Numbered from the stretch's first letter, positions 25,252 through 34,638 are shown. The stretch: DNA of 64,000 nt from Nitrospirota bacterium (GCA_021814475.1 JAKAIE010000001.1:1-64000), one strand, 5' to 3'. Program-made: numbers and translations. The notes: a model not told the origin generated them from the sequence alone.

Positions 25252-26244
25252 CTAATGGGCCTTCGGTTTCGGCTCTTCTTTGGGAGCGGCCCCGTTTTTC
25301 TGCGCCGGTTCGTCCTTCTTTGAGGCGTCATCCTTCTTTACGGCCTCCTTGCCTGTCTCGGAGGGCTGCCCTGGCGCGGCCTTGCCTGTCTCATCTTTCA
25401 GCTTCGGCAGGGCGTCTTTCATGATCTCCACAGTGTAGTTCTTCTTCAGACCGGCTACGTACTTGTCGAAGGCCTCTTTCTGCCGTTCGCCCGAGAGCTT
25501 CTGGCTTATCAGGTCCTTGATCCGGTCGAATTCGATCACCGGGCCCGCCTTCTTGTCCGTCACCTTGATGATATGATAACCGAAGCTCGTCTTGACCGGC
25601 CTGCTGATCTCTCCGACCTTCAGCGCGGCGGCAGCCTTCTCGAATTCGGGGACCATCTGGCCGCGCGTGAAATATCCGAGATCGCCGCCGTTTTTCGCCG
25701 AACCCTTGTCTATCGACAGCTTCCGTGCGAGGTCTTCGAATTTTTCGCCCTTCTTCAGGCGCTCCAGCACGGCGTTCGCCTCGGCTTCAGTCTTCACCAG
25801 GATGTGGCTCGCCCTGATCTGGCTCGTCGTCGAAAAATCCTGCTTGTGCTTCTCGTAGTAGTCCTTGACCTCCTGGTCAGTGACCTTCGAGGCGTTCATG
25901 ATCTCTTTTTCGAGGAGCTCCGAGACAAGGGTCAGCTTTTTGAACTCTTCCACCTTCTTCAGGAAGTCGGGAGATTTGTCCAGGCCCTGCTTCAGCGCCT
26001 CCTGGTAGAGCATCTCTTTCTTGACGAGCTCGTCGATGAACTTTTCCCTGCCCTTTTCGTCCTGGAACATCTGCTGCGCGTAGTCCGGAAGCGCCTTCAT
26101 CTCCCTTTCGAGATCGCCTTCGGTGATTACCGCGTTGCCGACCTTTGCGATGACCGTCCCGGTCTGTTCCTTGGTTTCAGTTGTCTTTTTGGCGCAGGCC
26201 GCAAGGGCCGCAACGATCATTACGGCCAACAGTATTTTTTTCAT
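25252..26244 (-). CDS. Parvulin-type peptidyl-prolyl isomerase lipoprotein (PrsA/SurA-like)
   Basis: A 330-residue periplasmic foldase. The signal peptide ends in a lipobox LAACAKK, giving a lipoprotein. A SurA-like helical chaperone domain (about residues 30-145) precedes the rotamase domain (about 145-240) with [35 protein letters not shown] and [13 protein letters not shown]. The C-terminal 55 residues are a Lys/Glu/Pro-rich low-complexity tail ([15 protein letters not shown]), probably unstructured. It likely assists outer-membrane or secreted protein folding. Confidence 0.9.
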   Translation of the reverse strand: MKKILLAVMIVAALAACAKKTTETKEQTGTVIAKVGNAVITEGDLEREMKALPDYAQQMFQDEKGREKFIDELVKKEMLYQEALKQGLDKSPDFLKKVEEFKKLTLVSELLEKEIMNASKVTDQEVKDYYEKHKQDFSTTSQIRASHILVKTEAEANAVLERLKKGEKFEDLARKLSIDKGSAKNGGDLGYFTRGQMVPEFEKAAAALKVGEISRPVKTSFGYHIIKVTDKKAGPVIEFDRIKDLISQKLSGERQKEAFDKYVAGLKKNYTVEIMKDALPKLKDETGKAAPGQPSETGKEAVKKDDASKKDEPAQKNGAAPKEEPKPKAH

Positions 26245-26324
26245 GGGGTGTCTCCTTCGTAAAGTAGTACGTGTTAAAAACAGTAAATATATTTATAGCA
26301 TATTTTGGCGTTTTGTATCTGTTT

Positions 26325-26354
26325 TTGACAAGTGTATTTTTTTTGTGATACATT
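26325..26354 (+). promoter_or_regulatory. Candidate hemL promoter
   Basis: TTGACA (26325-26330), 18 bp, TACATT (26349-26354). The ATG of hemL is at 26363, so initiation would fall at the start codon. An upstream promoter with a true leader is possible, because the region is very AT-rich. Confidence 0.35.
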
Positions 26355-26362
26355 ATGAAGTT

Positions 26363-27649
26363 ATGAAAACATTCGCCAATTCACACAGGCTTTTCAGGAA
26401 GGCTGCCAAAACCATCCCCGGGGGGGTGAACAGCCCTGTCCGCGCCTTCCGTGCTGTCGGCGGCAATCCGCTCTTCATCGACCACGCGAAGGGGGCCCGC
26501 ATCTACGACGTGGACGGCAACAGTTATATCGATTATGTCCTGTCTTGGGGTCCGATGATACTCGGTCATGCGCACCCTGCGGTCGTGAAGGCGCTCAGAA
26601 GCGCGGTCGGCCGCGGCACGAGCTTCGGCGCCCCGACGGCGCTAGAGGTCGAACTCGCGGAGCAGGTGCTCCGGCTGTATCCCTCCATGGACATGATCAG
26701 GATGGTCAATTCGGGCACAGAGGCGACGATGAGCGCGATCCGAGTGGCGCGGGGTTTTACCGGCCGCGACAGGATCATCAAGTTCGAGGGGTGCTACCAC
26801 GGCCACGCCGACGGGCTCCTTGTCAAGGCAGGCTCCGGCGCCGCCACCTTCGGCGTTCCCGACAGCCCCGGCGTCCCGCGTGCGTATGCTAAAAATACGA
26901 TCACCCTTCCCTATAATGACAGCGCTGCGGTGAAGAGGACGATCGAAAAGGAATGGCGCGATATCGCCTGTGTCATCGTCGAGCCGGTGGTCGGCAATAT
27001 CGGGTGCGTTCTGCCGCAGCCGGGCTTTCTCGAGACCCTCCGGACCGCCACGAAGAAACACGGCATTGTCCTTATATTCGACGAGGTGATGACCGGCTTC
27101 AGGGTCTCCTTCGGCGGGGCGCAGAAACACTACGGGATAAAGCCCGACATGACCTGTCTCGGGAAGGTGATCGGCGGGGGTCTGCCGGTGGGCGCCTATG
27201 GCGGCCGCAGGGAGATCATGGCGATGGTCTCGCCCGAGGGCCCGGTGTATCAGGCCGGCACGCTCTCCGGGAACCCGCTGGCGATGACCGCGGGGATCAC
27301 TACGATCCGGGAGCTGGCGAAGCCGGGGGCATACAGGGCGCTGGAAGAGAAGTCCTCGATGCTCGAGGCCGGGCTGAAGGACGCCGCGAAACGGGCGGGC
27401 GTCAGGACCAGATTCTACCGGGCAGGCAGCATGTTCTGCACCTATTTCACGGATACGGACGTCAGGGATTATTCCACGGCGAAGACCGCGGATACCGCGA
27501 AGTTCGGCCGTTTCTTTACGGAGATGCTGCAGCAGGGCGTCAATATCGCTCCGTCGCAGTTCGAGGCGGGTTTCATGTCCATGGCCCACTCCGATAAGGA
27601 GCTCGACCGGACTGTCAGGGCAGCATACGAAGCATTCAGGAAAATATAG
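26363..27649 (+). CDS. hemL: Glutamate-1-semialdehyde 2,1-aminomutase
   Basis: A 428-residue PLP enzyme making 5-aminolevulinate in the C5 heme pathway. It begins [20 protein letters not shown], and [10 protein letters not shown] is the family hallmark. The substrate loop is [36 protein letters not shown] follows, and the PLP lysine lies in [17 protein letters not shown]. The ATG at 26363 fits family length; an in-frame ATG 240 bp upstream reads backwards over the parvulin gene and is rejected. Heme supply fits the adjacent multiheme cytochromes. Confidence 0.95.
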   Translation: MKTFANSHRLFRKAAKTIPGGVNSPVRAFRAVGGNPLFIDHAKGARIYDVDGNSYIDYVLSWGPMILGHAHPAVVKALRSAVGRGTSFGAPTALEVELAEQVLRLYPSMDMIRMVNSGTEATMSAIRVARGFTGRDRIIKFEGCYHGHADGLLVKAGSGAATFGVPDSPGVPRAYAKNTITLPYNDSAAVKRTIEKEWRDIACVIVEPVVGNIGCVLPQPGFLETLRTATKKHGIVLIFDEVMTGFRVSFGGAQKHYGIKPDMTCLGKVIGGGLPVGAYGGRREIMAMVSPEGPVYQAGTLSGNPLAMTAGITTIRELAKPGAYRALEEKSSMLEAGLKDAAKRAGVRTRFYRAGSMFCTYFTDTDVRDYSTAKTADTAKFGRFFTEMLQQGVNIAPSQFEAGFMSMAHSDKELDRTVRAAYEAFRKI

Positions 27650-27678
27650 CGTGACATATTGTTCAGGGAGGTTTTTTG

Positions 27679-28677
27679 ATGTTAAATCCGTTTAAGCTGG
27701 TGGGAAGATTTTTGACATGGGTGAACGAAGGGCTGTCGGCCAAGGCCAAGATCATTATCGCGATCGGCATGCTGATGTTCATCGGCCTCATGGGGTATGT
27801 GGCATACAGGATTAACGACTATTTCGAGAACGACCCGAAGGCCTGTATGACCTGCCACGTCCACGACGCGGCGAACAACGCCTGGGCGGTCAGCGAGCAT
27901 AAGTCTGTCGGCTGTCACGACTGCCATCACGCCTCCAAGAAGGAGCAGATGATCCAGATGTACCGGTTTGTCTTTATGGGGGTGAAGTCCGTTTCTCCCC
28001 GCCACGGCGAGATCATAGTTGCCTGGAAGGTCTGCTACTCCTGCCACTGGGAGAAGAATCCGAAGTTCCCCAATGCGAAGCAGGTGAACAATTCACAGCT
28101 GCATTCGAAGCACGTCTTCATGGAGAAGATCGAGTGCGTGAAGTGCCACGGCTACAATATCCACAAATTCACGGCCGAGCCGCGGTTCTGCGTCAGATGC
28201 CATCAGGGCAGGGAAGTGCATGGCACCGGCATGGGCGAACTCGCCTGTCTGAACTGCCATACCGACAGGACGAAAGACCTGAAACCGGGCCGCAAGAAAT
28301 GCCTCTTCTGTCATGGCGACGAGTCGGTGAGAAAGGAACTTCTGGCGGATGCGACGCTGGACGTGACCCATTACCAGCCGGATGAGGCGACGATCAAGAA
28401 GGCGATCAAGATCAAGCTTTCCAGTGACGCGCCGATGCAGTTCGACTGCTACCAGTGCCACAAGCCGCACAAGACGGCAAGGCCGGACTGGGGCAACTGT
28501 ACGACCTGCCATCCCAATACGCCGAATGTCGGCAAGCACAGTCTGCACATCGGCATGGGCCTCAAGTGCAAGGACTGCCATAAACCGCATATCTGGCGCG
28601 TGAAGCCGGAGCAGGCCAAGAAGGACTGCGTGAAGTGCCACGAATACAAGGACCCCAAGAAGTTCATCACGGAATAG
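27679..28677 (+). CDS. NapC/NirT-like membrane-anchored 11-heme cytochrome c
   Basis: A 332-residue periplasmic cytochrome anchored by one N-terminal helix (IIIAIGMLMFIGLMGYVAYR). I count eleven CxxCH sites: CMTCH, CHDCH, CYSCH, CVKCH, CVRCH, CLNCH, CLFCH, CYQCH, CTTCH, CKDCH and CVKCH. The first part resembles NapC/NirT quinol dehydrogenases, which have four or five hemes, so this is an extended form. AGGGAGG precedes the ATG at 27679. It probably passes electrons between the quinone pool and periplasmic acceptors, perhaps with the tetraheme/NrfCD genes after the repeat array. Confidence 0.8.
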   Translation: MLNPFKLVGRFLTWVNEGLSAKAKIIIAIGMLMFIGLMGYVAYRINDYFENDPKACMTCHVHDAANNAWAVSEHKSVGCHDCHHASKKEQMIQMYRFVFMGVKSVSPRHGEIIVAWKVCYSCHWEKNPKFPNAKQVNNSQLHSKHVFMEKIECVKCHGYNIHKFTAEPRFCVRCHQGREVHGTGMGELACLNCHTDRTKDLKPGRKKCLFCHGDESVRKELLADATLDVTHYQPDEATIKKAIKIKLSSDAPMQFDCYQCHKPHKTARPDWGNCTTCHPNTPNVGKHSLHIGMGLKCKDCHKPHIWRVKPEQAKKDCVKCHEYKDPKKFITE

Positions 28678-28696
28678 TTCTTTCTCCGCAGCATCA

Positions 28697-28730
28697 CAGC
28701 CCCGCCGGCGGCAGCATGCCGGCGGGGCTG
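28697..28730 (+). terminator. Terminator-like hairpin after the 11-heme cytochrome
   Basis: A perfect 13-bp stem CAGCCCCGCCGGC / GCCGGCGGGGCTG with an 8-nt loop, but no T tract. It marks the end of the cytochrome gene 20 bp after its stop. Confidence 0.6.
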
Positions 28731-28794
28731 TACAGATCGCTTTCCTCCTTCAGCTTTTGTTCCTTCGCTGTAAGAAATAAGATTGTCTTTCTGA

Positions 28795-30330
28795 ATGGGG
28801 CTCTGCCCCAAACCCCGGTTCTTTTCTTGCGCGCCCAAGAAAATGAACCAAAAGAAGGGCGCCCTGTGAACATTTCTTAACGCTGGCCTCGGTCGTCCGG
28901 ACTACATTTCGGAAACTCGCCCGGTAAGGTTTAGAAGCCTACACGATTCCGGGCTCAAACAGTCCGAAATGCTTAACGCCCGGACTCGGTCGGCCACCTA
29001 AAATGTTCAAAAGGGGATACCACGCAGAGCCGGGGCAAAGCCCCATTGTCAGGCAGTGAGACTCTCAGCTCTTCGCTCTTAGCTCTTCTTCCCCTTCGGG
29101 AATTTAGGATATTGGCGCTGTCCGGAGGGTTAAGTCCCGATGACTGTTCGAAGGCCGGAATCTATATATCGTTCAATCCATACCGGACAAGTTTCAGCGG
29201 GATACCGGAGGACAGTGGCAATAGCCGTTAAGAATTCCCGTAGGGGCGGCCTTCTTTGGCTCCACCTTGATTGGCCGGCAAGAAAGGTGGACAGGGGTGC
29301 GGGGCGGGGCCCCGTGATGGAAAATGATAATATGTTCTTTCATTTATGACTCTAAGTCATTAGCTGATTGTTTGTATTTCTGAATGGGGCTCTGCCCCAA
29401 ACCCCGGTTCTTTTCTTGTGCGCCCAAGAAAATGAACCAAAAGAAGGGCGCCCTGTGAACATTTCTTAACGGCGTCCTCGGTCGTCCGGACTACATTTCG
29501 GAAACTCGCCCCGCAGGGAATAATCCATTTCCGTATCCGTGGCTCAAACAGTCCGAAATGCTTAACGCCCGGACTCGGTCGGCCGCCTAAAATGTTCAGA
29601 TGGGTAATACTCCGTGATCCCCTTCGGGAATTTAGGGTATTGACAGTGTCCGGAGGGTTAAGTCCCGATGACTGTTTGAAGGCCGGAATCTATATATCAT
29701 TCAATCCATACCGGACAAGTTTCAGCGGGATACCGGAGGACAGCGGCAATACCCGTTAAGAATTCCCGTAGGGGCGGCCTTCTTTGGCTCCACCTTGATT
29801 GGCCGGCAAGAAAGGTGGACAGGGGTGCGGGGCGGGGCCCCGTGATGGAAAATGATAATATGTTCTTTCATTTCTGACTCTAAGTCATTAGCAGATTGTT
29901 TGTATTTCTGAATGGGGCTCTGCCCCAAACCCCGGTTCTTTTCTTGAGCGCCCAAGAAAACGAACCAAAAGAAGGGCGCCCTGTGAACATTTCTTAACGG
30001 CGGCCTCGGTCGCCCGGACTACATTTCGGAAACTCGCCCGGTAAGGTTTAGAAGCCTACACGATTCCGGGCTCAAACAGTCCGAAATGCTTAACGCCCGG
30101 ACTCGGTCGGCCACCTAAAATGTTCAGATGGGTCTGCGCCTCCGGCGGGCTCGATCTTTATTCCCTTCGGGAGAGGGGATCTTCCCCTTCGGGAATTTAG
30201 GATATTGGCGCTGTCCGGAGGTGGTCCCCTCTTGGGAGGGGTGAAGGGGTGGGTGGTCTTAGGACTCGGTCGGCCACCTAAAATGTTCATTGGGTCTGCG
30301 CCTCCGGCGGGCTCTCAGCTCTGAGGGCAA
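28795..30330. repeat. P/Q composite repeat array E
   Basis: A 1.5-kb array without credible genes: P (28795-29010), Q (29087-29382), P (29383-29606, alternative loop), Q (29617-29908), P (29909-30135), linker and a short chimeric Q ending in a P right arm (30182-30290). Module order and both loop variants match arrays A and B. It separates the 11-heme cytochrome from the tetraheme/NrfCD operon. Confidence 0.85.
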
Positions 30331-30415
30331 TGCGCTCCAAAAATAATTCTTGCGTTTCTATCTTGCTTTTCCTGTATAATGAAAATAAAAAATCGCAAAA
30401 TGCGAGGTGCGCTTA

Positions 30416-30889
30416 ATGAGGAATCATGTTTTCAGACCGTTGATCGTTGTCGTGGGTCTCGTGGCAATCGTTCTCGTCGTCAGGGTCTTCTATGTTCCCG
30501 GGGATTTCCGTATTCATGAAAACGGGTACATGTACGGCTGGTACAGGACCGGCAACATCGAAGACTGGAAAAAGGTCAAAGTCAAGTACCAGGGGAGAGA
30601 GTACTGCAAGGACTGCCATCCAGACAAGCTCGAAAGCATCTCCCAGTCACCCCATGCCATTATCCAGTGCGAAAACTGCCACGGTCCGGGGATAGGGCAT
30701 CCGGATAATCCCGCAAAACTTCCGATAGACAGGTCCCGGGGCCTCTGCCTCCGGTGTCATACAAAACTTCCCTATCCCACGTCCGGCAGGGCGAATATCA
30801 GGGGCATTGATCCTGACACGCACAATGCCGGCATTGAATGCGCCTCCTGCCATAACCCGCATAAGCCGTCACTGGAGGGACTGAAATGA
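30416..30889 (+). CDS. Tetraheme membrane-anchored cytochrome c
   Basis: A 157-residue protein with an N-terminal anchor (PLIVVVGLVAIVLVVRVFYV) and four CxxCH motifs: CKDCH, CENCH, CLRCH and CASCH. GAGG lies 8 bp before the ATG at 30416; an in-frame GTG at 30407 is less likely. It overlaps the iron-sulfur gene by 4 bp, so it is the cytochrome subunit of an NrfCD-type quinone-linked complex. It does not resemble NrfB or NrfA closely. Confidence 0.85.
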   Translation: MRNHVFRPLIVVVGLVAIVLVVRVFYVPGDFRIHENGYMYGWYRTGNIEDWKKVKVKYQGREYCKDCHPDKLESISQSPHAIIQCENCHGPGIGHPDNPAKLPIDRSRGLCLRCHTKLPYPTSGRANIRGIDPDTHNAGIECASCHNPHKPSLEGLK

Positions 30890-31668
30890 AAAGAAGAGAT
30901 TTTCTGAGAAGGGCCGCGATCGGTGTAGCAGGCATCACCCTCCCTCTGGCGGCGTTCGAGATAGTCAACCCCGGGAAGCTCTTTGCGGGTAAGGACGACG
31001 GGGCGAAGGTCCGGTGGGTCTTCCTGGTCGATACGTACAAGTGCGTCGGCTGCGGCTTCTGCGTGAAGGCCTGCAAGAACGAAAACGAGATCCCGTACGA
31101 CGCGAACGTGACGAGGACGTGGGTCGAACGCTATGTGGTCAAAAAAGACGGCAAGGTGCTGGCCGATACGCCGAAGGGCGGCCGTGACGGTTTCATCACG
31201 CGCAAGATAGACCTGGGCGAGGGGAAGTTCGAGGACGTGAAGAATGAAGACATAGACAAGGCCTACTTCGTGCCGAAGCTCTGCAATCAGTGCGACAACC
31301 CGCCCTGCGTGCAGGTCTGCCCTGTCGGGGCTACGTATCAGACGCCCGACGGCATCGTACAGGTCGACAGGACCTGGTGCATCGGCTGCGGGTACTGCAT
31401 CATGGGGTGCCCCTACGGCGTCAGGTTCTTCCATCCGGTATACCATACGGCGGAGAAGTGCAACTTCTGCTATCACCGGATCACCAAGGGCCTGAAGACA
31501 GCCTGCGTGCAGGCCTGTCCCTTCGGCGCCCGCCAGATCGGCAACCTGAAAGACCCGAACGATCCCGTGACGAAGGTGATCATGACTGAGCGCGTCGGCA
31601 TCCTGAAAGAGGAATACGGCACCAAACCCCAGGTCTTCTATATCGGTCTCGACAGGGAGGTGAAATAA
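30886..31668 (+). CDS. NrfC-like Tat-exported ferredoxin subunit with four [4Fe-4S] clusters
   Basis: A 260-residue periplasmic electron-transfer subunit. The start MKRRDFLRRAAIGVAG is a Tat signal (RRDFL). Sixteen cysteines fall in four groups: CVGCGFCVKAC, CNQCDNPPCVQVC, CIGCGYCIMGC and CNFC with CVQAC. That is the NrfC/HybA/PsrB pattern. Upstream tetraheme cytochrome and downstream NrfD-like subunit form one complex; no molybdopterin or NrfA catalytic subunit is encoded next to it. Confidence 0.9.
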   Translation: MKRRDFLRRAAIGVAGITLPLAAFEIVNPGKLFAGKDDGAKVRWVFLVDTYKCVGCGFCVKACKNENEIPYDANVTRTWVERYVVKKDGKVLADTPKGGRDGFITRKIDLGEGKFEDVKNEDIDKAYFVPKLCNQCDNPPCVQVCPVGATYQTPDGIVQVDRTWCIGCGYCIMGCPYGVRFFHPVYHTAEKCNFCYHRITKGLKTACVQACPFGARQIGNLKDPNDPVTKVIMTERVGILKEEYGTKPQVFYIGLDREVK

Positions 31669-31669
31669 G

Positions 31670-32923
31670 ATGGTTCACGGTGAAATCTGGACAGTCAAAG
31701 AACTTTTCGTCTATCCGAACGAGTACATCTACTGGTCGATACAGATCGTCATGTACCCGTTCATGACCGGGCTGGTCGCAGGGGCGTTCGTGCTTTCGTC
31801 CCTGTACCATGTCTTTGGCATACAGCGGTTGAAGGACATGGCCAGGTTTGCCCTTGTCTTTTCCTTCGCGTTGCTCTTTGTGGCCCCGATGCCGATCGTC
31901 CTGCACCTGCAGCATCCGTTCCGGGGGATCAACGTCTTCATGACGCCCCACTTCACCTCTGCGATCGCGGCCTTTGGTATCGTCTTTTCCACCTACGGCG
32001 CCATTGTCGCCTCGGAACTCTGGTTCCTGTACCGGAAGAGTTTTGTCGAGATCGCGCAGCCTTTGAAGGAGAAGCAGGACAAGACGATAGGCGAGTGGCT
32101 GAAGTTCCTGCTCTTCTGCACCCTCACTCTCGGGGTCTACGATATCAGCGAGGAGGCGCTCCACCGAGATGAAAAGGCGATCAAGATCCTGGCCGGTATC
32201 GGCATCCCCGTTGCCTGTTTCCTGCATGGCTATGCCGGGTTTATCTTCGGGTCGGTAAAGGCCAATGCCCTCTGGATGACGCCGCTGATGCCGGTCATCT
32301 TCATCATGTCCGCAATCGTCTCGGGTATTGCCCTCTGCATGCTCACCTATATACTCACCATGGAGTTGAGGAAGTATCTTGAATCCCGGAGCAGGTCCTC
32401 CCGGCCCGGATACGGCTCAAAAGAGGAGATCCAGAGCGCAGAACTGAATCTCATAAGAATGACGGCAAAATATCTTCTTGCATTCCTGGTGTCTGCAATT
32501 TCGCTGGAACTGCTTGACCTCATCTTCAGGGGCTATACAGCCGTAAAATCGTGGGACGTGCTCAGGAGTGTGATATACGGAAAGGACTTTGTCGATATCT
32601 TCATCCTGCAGTACGGCATAGGAAACCTCCTGCCCTTCATCATTTTTCTGATACCGGGGTTGACGATCAGGAGGGCCATCCTCGGCACGGCGCTGATACT
32701 CTTCGGCGTCTTCATGATGAGGTGGAATGTCGTTATCGGAGGTCAGGCATTTTCGCTGTCGTTCGCCGGATACATGCATTATCACATGCCGATCTGGCCG
32801 ACCGACTGGGAGACATTCAAGGAAGGCCTGTTCGGCGCACTGCTGATATTTATTATGCCGTTTCCGCTGTTCTGGATTATTGCCAAGATATTCCCGGTCT
32901 TCAACCTGAATGAATCGCACTGA
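31670..32923 (+). CDS. NrfD/PsrC-type integral membrane quinone-interacting subunit
   Basis: A 417-residue polytopic protein with about nine or ten hydrophobic segments, among them MTGLVAGAFVLSSLYHVFG, FALVFSFALLFVAPMPIVL, MPVIFIMSAIVSGIALCML and LFGALLIFIMPFPLFWIIA. Layout and the preceding NrfC-like gene fit NrfD/PsrC, which exchanges electrons with quinones. It starts 1 bp after the NrfC-like stop. Transcription ends at the terminator at 32956. Confidence 0.85.
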   Translation: MVHGEIWTVKELFVYPNEYIYWSIQIVMYPFMTGLVAGAFVLSSLYHVFGIQRLKDMARFALVFSFALLFVAPMPIVLHLQHPFRGINVFMTPHFTSAIAAFGIVFSTYGAIVASELWFLYRKSFVEIAQPLKEKQDKTIGEWLKFLLFCTLTLGVYDISEEALHRDEKAIKILAGIGIPVACFLHGYAGFIFGSVKANALWMTPLMPVIFIMSAIVSGIALCMLTYILTMELRKYLESRSRSSRPGYGSKEEIQSAELNLIRMTAKYLLAFLVSAISLELLDLIFRGYTAVKSWDVLRSVIYGKDFVDIFILQYGIGNLLPFIIFLIPGLTIRRAILGTALILFGVFMMRWNVVIGGQAFSLSFAGYMHYHMPIWPTDWETFKEGLFGALLIFIMPFPLFWIIAKIFPVFNLNESH

Positions 32924-32955
32924 CAAATTCCAGTGCGGTAATCTATAATCTATCT

Positions 32956-32991
32956 ATCCCCGCCCCGTGAACCGGGGCGGGGATTTTTTTT
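32956..32991 (+). terminator. Intrinsic terminator after the NrfCD-like operon
   Basis: A 12-bp perfect stem ATCCCCGCCCCG / CGGGGCGGGGAT with a TGAAC loop and eight T residues. Confidence 0.9.
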
Positions 32992-33017
32992 CACAGGGAA
33001 GGGAGAAAGATACAGGT

Positions 33018-33242
33018 TTGGGACTTTTTACACGCGAATACCTGAGGGCGGTGAACGTAGGGCTGAACCTCGTCGTGTCGACCTTTGTGGGACTCGGCAT
33101 CGGCTACTGGCTCGACAACGTTTTTTCGACCGGACCCTGGCTCACCCTCATATTCCTGCTGCTCGGCATTGTTGCGGGGTTCGTGGAGATCTTCAGGATG
33201 ATCCGCAAGGAGGACAGTGGAACTGCTAAGAAGGATCTATAG
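33018..33242 (+). CDS. atpZ: AtpZ/AtpI-like two-helix membrane protein
   Basis: A 74-residue protein with two membrane helices: NLVVSTFVGLGIGYWLDNVF and WLTLIFLLLGIVAGFVEIF. The G-x-G-x-WLD-x-x-F-x-T-x-P-x-x-T pattern is typical of AtpZ, a Mg2+ or assembly factor gene found before atpI. The TTG at 33018 is preferred, because the upstream in-frame GTG lies within the terminator hairpin at 32956. It overlaps atpI by 26 bp. No atpB or other ATP synthase gene follows. Confidence 0.75.
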   Translation: MGLFTREYLRAVNVGLNLVVSTFVGLGIGYWLDNVFSTGPWLTLIFLLLGIVAGFVEIFRMIRKEDSGTAKKDL

Positions 33243-33579
33243 CCGCTCCCTCCTGGCGCTCCTTCCCGCAGCCGCGGTCGCGTCGTTCTTCGGGTGGTGG
33301 AGGGCGCCCGCCGGCGTACTGCTCGGCGGCCTTCTCGCACTGCTGAATTTACGGGGCCTTGCCTGGGGTGTGCGCGGCCTTCTGGGGGCCGACAGGATCA
33401 TGGCGAAGATGATATTCTTCAGCCAGTTCAGGCTGGTGATGCTCTTTCTGGTCCTTGCGCTCGTCGTCTACCTGCGGCTTGCGGACATCTTCGGGATCCT
33501 GGCGGGGTTTTCGATCGTCTTTGCGGTCGTCCTGATTGAGGGGTACAGGCTGTCGTCACAGACTCACACACGGGATTAG
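33217..33579 (+). CDS. atpI: ATP synthase subunit I (AtpI-like)
   Basis: A 120-residue protein with four hydrophobic helices: SLLALLPAAAVASFFGWW, APAGVLLGGLLALLNLRGL, FRLVMLFLVLALVVYLRL and IFGILAGFSIVFAVVLIEG. This matches small AtpI proteins that help c-ring assembly. GTG start with AGGAGG upstream. Normally followed by atpB; here a convergent ompA-like gene follows, so the pair is separated from the rest of the ATP synthase operon or that operon lies elsewhere. Confidence 0.7.
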   Translation: MELLRRIYSRSLLALLPAAAVASFFGWWRAPAGVLLGGLLALLNLRGLAWGVRGLLGADRIMAKMIFFSQFRLVMLFLVLALVVYLRLADIFGILAGFSIVFAVVLIEGYRLSSQTHTRD

Positions 33580-33584
33580 AAACA

Positions 33585-33613
33585 GACGAGGCGGCCCCGG
33601 CGGCCGCCTCGTC
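33585..33613. terminator. Hairpin between convergent atpI and ompA-like genes
   Basis: A perfect 12-bp stem GACGAGGCGGCC / GGCCGCCTCGTC with a 5-nt loop between two converging genes. There is no T tract on either side. Confidence 0.55.
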
Positions 33614-33636
33614 CCTTCCCCAGACCCTCTGTCCGG

Positions 33637-34638
33637 TTACTTCACAAGTATCTCGAAGTGCACCCGCCTGTTCAGCTTCGCTGCGTGTGATTCCTTTTTC
33701 GGTCTCTTCTCTTTGATCTCCGGCATTGTTTTGCCGTATCCCTTTGTGGTCAGTCTTTCCGGGGCGATCCCGTCCTTCACCAGGTAGTTCTTTACCGCGT
33801 CGGCCCTCTTCACGCTGAGCTTCATATTATACTCGTCCGTGCCGATGGCAGAGGTATGGCCCTGGATCTCTATCTCAAGGCCGGGATTCTCCCTGAGCTT
33901 CGCGATGTTTTTGTCGAGTATTTCCCTGGCTGCCGGGGTGAGCGAGTATCTGTCGTTGGCAAAGTGTACGTCCTCCAGCACGATCATAATCGGTTCGGGT
34001 TTCGCAACGGCTGCCGGCGCAGGCTGAGGCTCGGGTTTCGGTGCAGGCGCGGGGGCGACGACCGGCGCGGGCCTGGTTTCAGGCTGCGGTTCGGGCTTCG
34101 GCGCTGGGACGGCCGCCGGCTGAACCTCGGGAGCGGGAGCGCTCTTTGGGGTCCTGCCCCCGAGAGTGAATGTCAGCCCGGCCGAGACGATCACGTTGTT
34201 CGAGTGCGTGACCACATTGCGGATCTCGGACCTCAGGGCCACGGAGTCATTAAAGGCGAACTTGAAGCCTGCGCCGACATCTCCCATCATCGTGTCGAAG
34301 TGCGGTCTGTGCTCCGGCTCGACATGCCCGTACCCCACACCGGCGAGGAGAAAAGGGGTGAAGGCCTTTTCCGGGCTGAGGTGGTACAGGGCATCAAAGC
34401 CGATCAGCCGTGCGCTTGATTCAACCTTGTTGTAGGCGCCTTCGATCTCCCAGTGCTTTGTGACGTTATAGCCAACGCGGAGGCCGACGATCTTCTTGTG
34501 GCAGAACTCCGGCGAGTTTGCCGAGATGCAGTACCCGAAGAAAGGGTTTATTTCGAAACTGTCCTCCCTTATCTCGGCCGAGGCGCGCAGGGGAAGCGAC
34601 AGAACGAGTAGCAACGCAAGAAAAGCTGTTTTCCTCAT
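33637..34638 (-). CDS. OmpA-family outer-membrane protein
   Basis: A 333-residue protein. The signal peptide ends at about residue 21 (LRASA), and a beta-barrel of about 150 residues follows (PFFGYCISANS, FDALYHLSPEKAFTPFLLAG). Next comes a Pro/Ala-rich linker (EPQPETRPAPVVAPAPAPKP) and an OmpA C-terminal peptidoglycan-binding domain with IEIQGHTSAIGTDEYNMKLS and LTTKGYGKTMP. It tethers the outer membrane to the cell wall. Monocistronic by context. Confidence 0.9.
   Translation of the reverse strand: MRKTAFLALLLVLSLPLRASAEIREDSFEINPFFGYCISANSPEFCHKKIVGLRVGYNVTKHWEIEGAYNKVESSARLIGFDALYHLSPEKAFTPFLLAGVGYGHVEPEHRPHFDTMMGDVGAGFKFAFNDSVALRSEIRNVVTHSNNVIVSAGLTFTLGGRTPKSAPAPEVQPAAVPAPKPEPQPETRPAPVVAPAPAPKPEPQPAPAAVAKPEPIMIVLEDVHFANDRYSLTPAAREILDKNIAKLRENPGLEIEIQGHTSAIGTDEYNMKLSVKRADAVKNYLVKDGIAPERLTTKGYGKTMPEIKEKRPKKESHAAKLNRRVHFEILVK

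Noticed and set aside
26123-26362. Upstream extension of hemL to an earlier ATG
   Set aside because: The first 80 residues would be antisense to the parvulin gene and foreign to the HemL family; ATG 26363 matches homologues.
26642-27589. 315-codon minus-strand frame opposite hemL
   Set aside because: Antisense to a well-supported gene; Arg/His/Asp-rich composition typical of shadow frames in GC-rich DNA.
28449-30290. Recurring short minus-strand frames beginning MGAQEKNRGLGQSPI
   Set aside because: The same peptide recurs at 18.3, 18.9, 28.8 and 29.9 kb only because the P module repeats; no ribosome binding sites.
16081-30330. CRISPR array
   Set aside because: Repeat units are hundreds of bp long with no 20-40-bp repeat/spacer periodicity and no cas genes.
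30416-32923. Nitrite reductase (nrfABCD) operon
   Set aside because: NrfC/NrfD-like subunits and a tetraheme cytochrome are present, but no pentaheme NrfA with a CxxCK site is encoded, so nitrite reduction is not supported.
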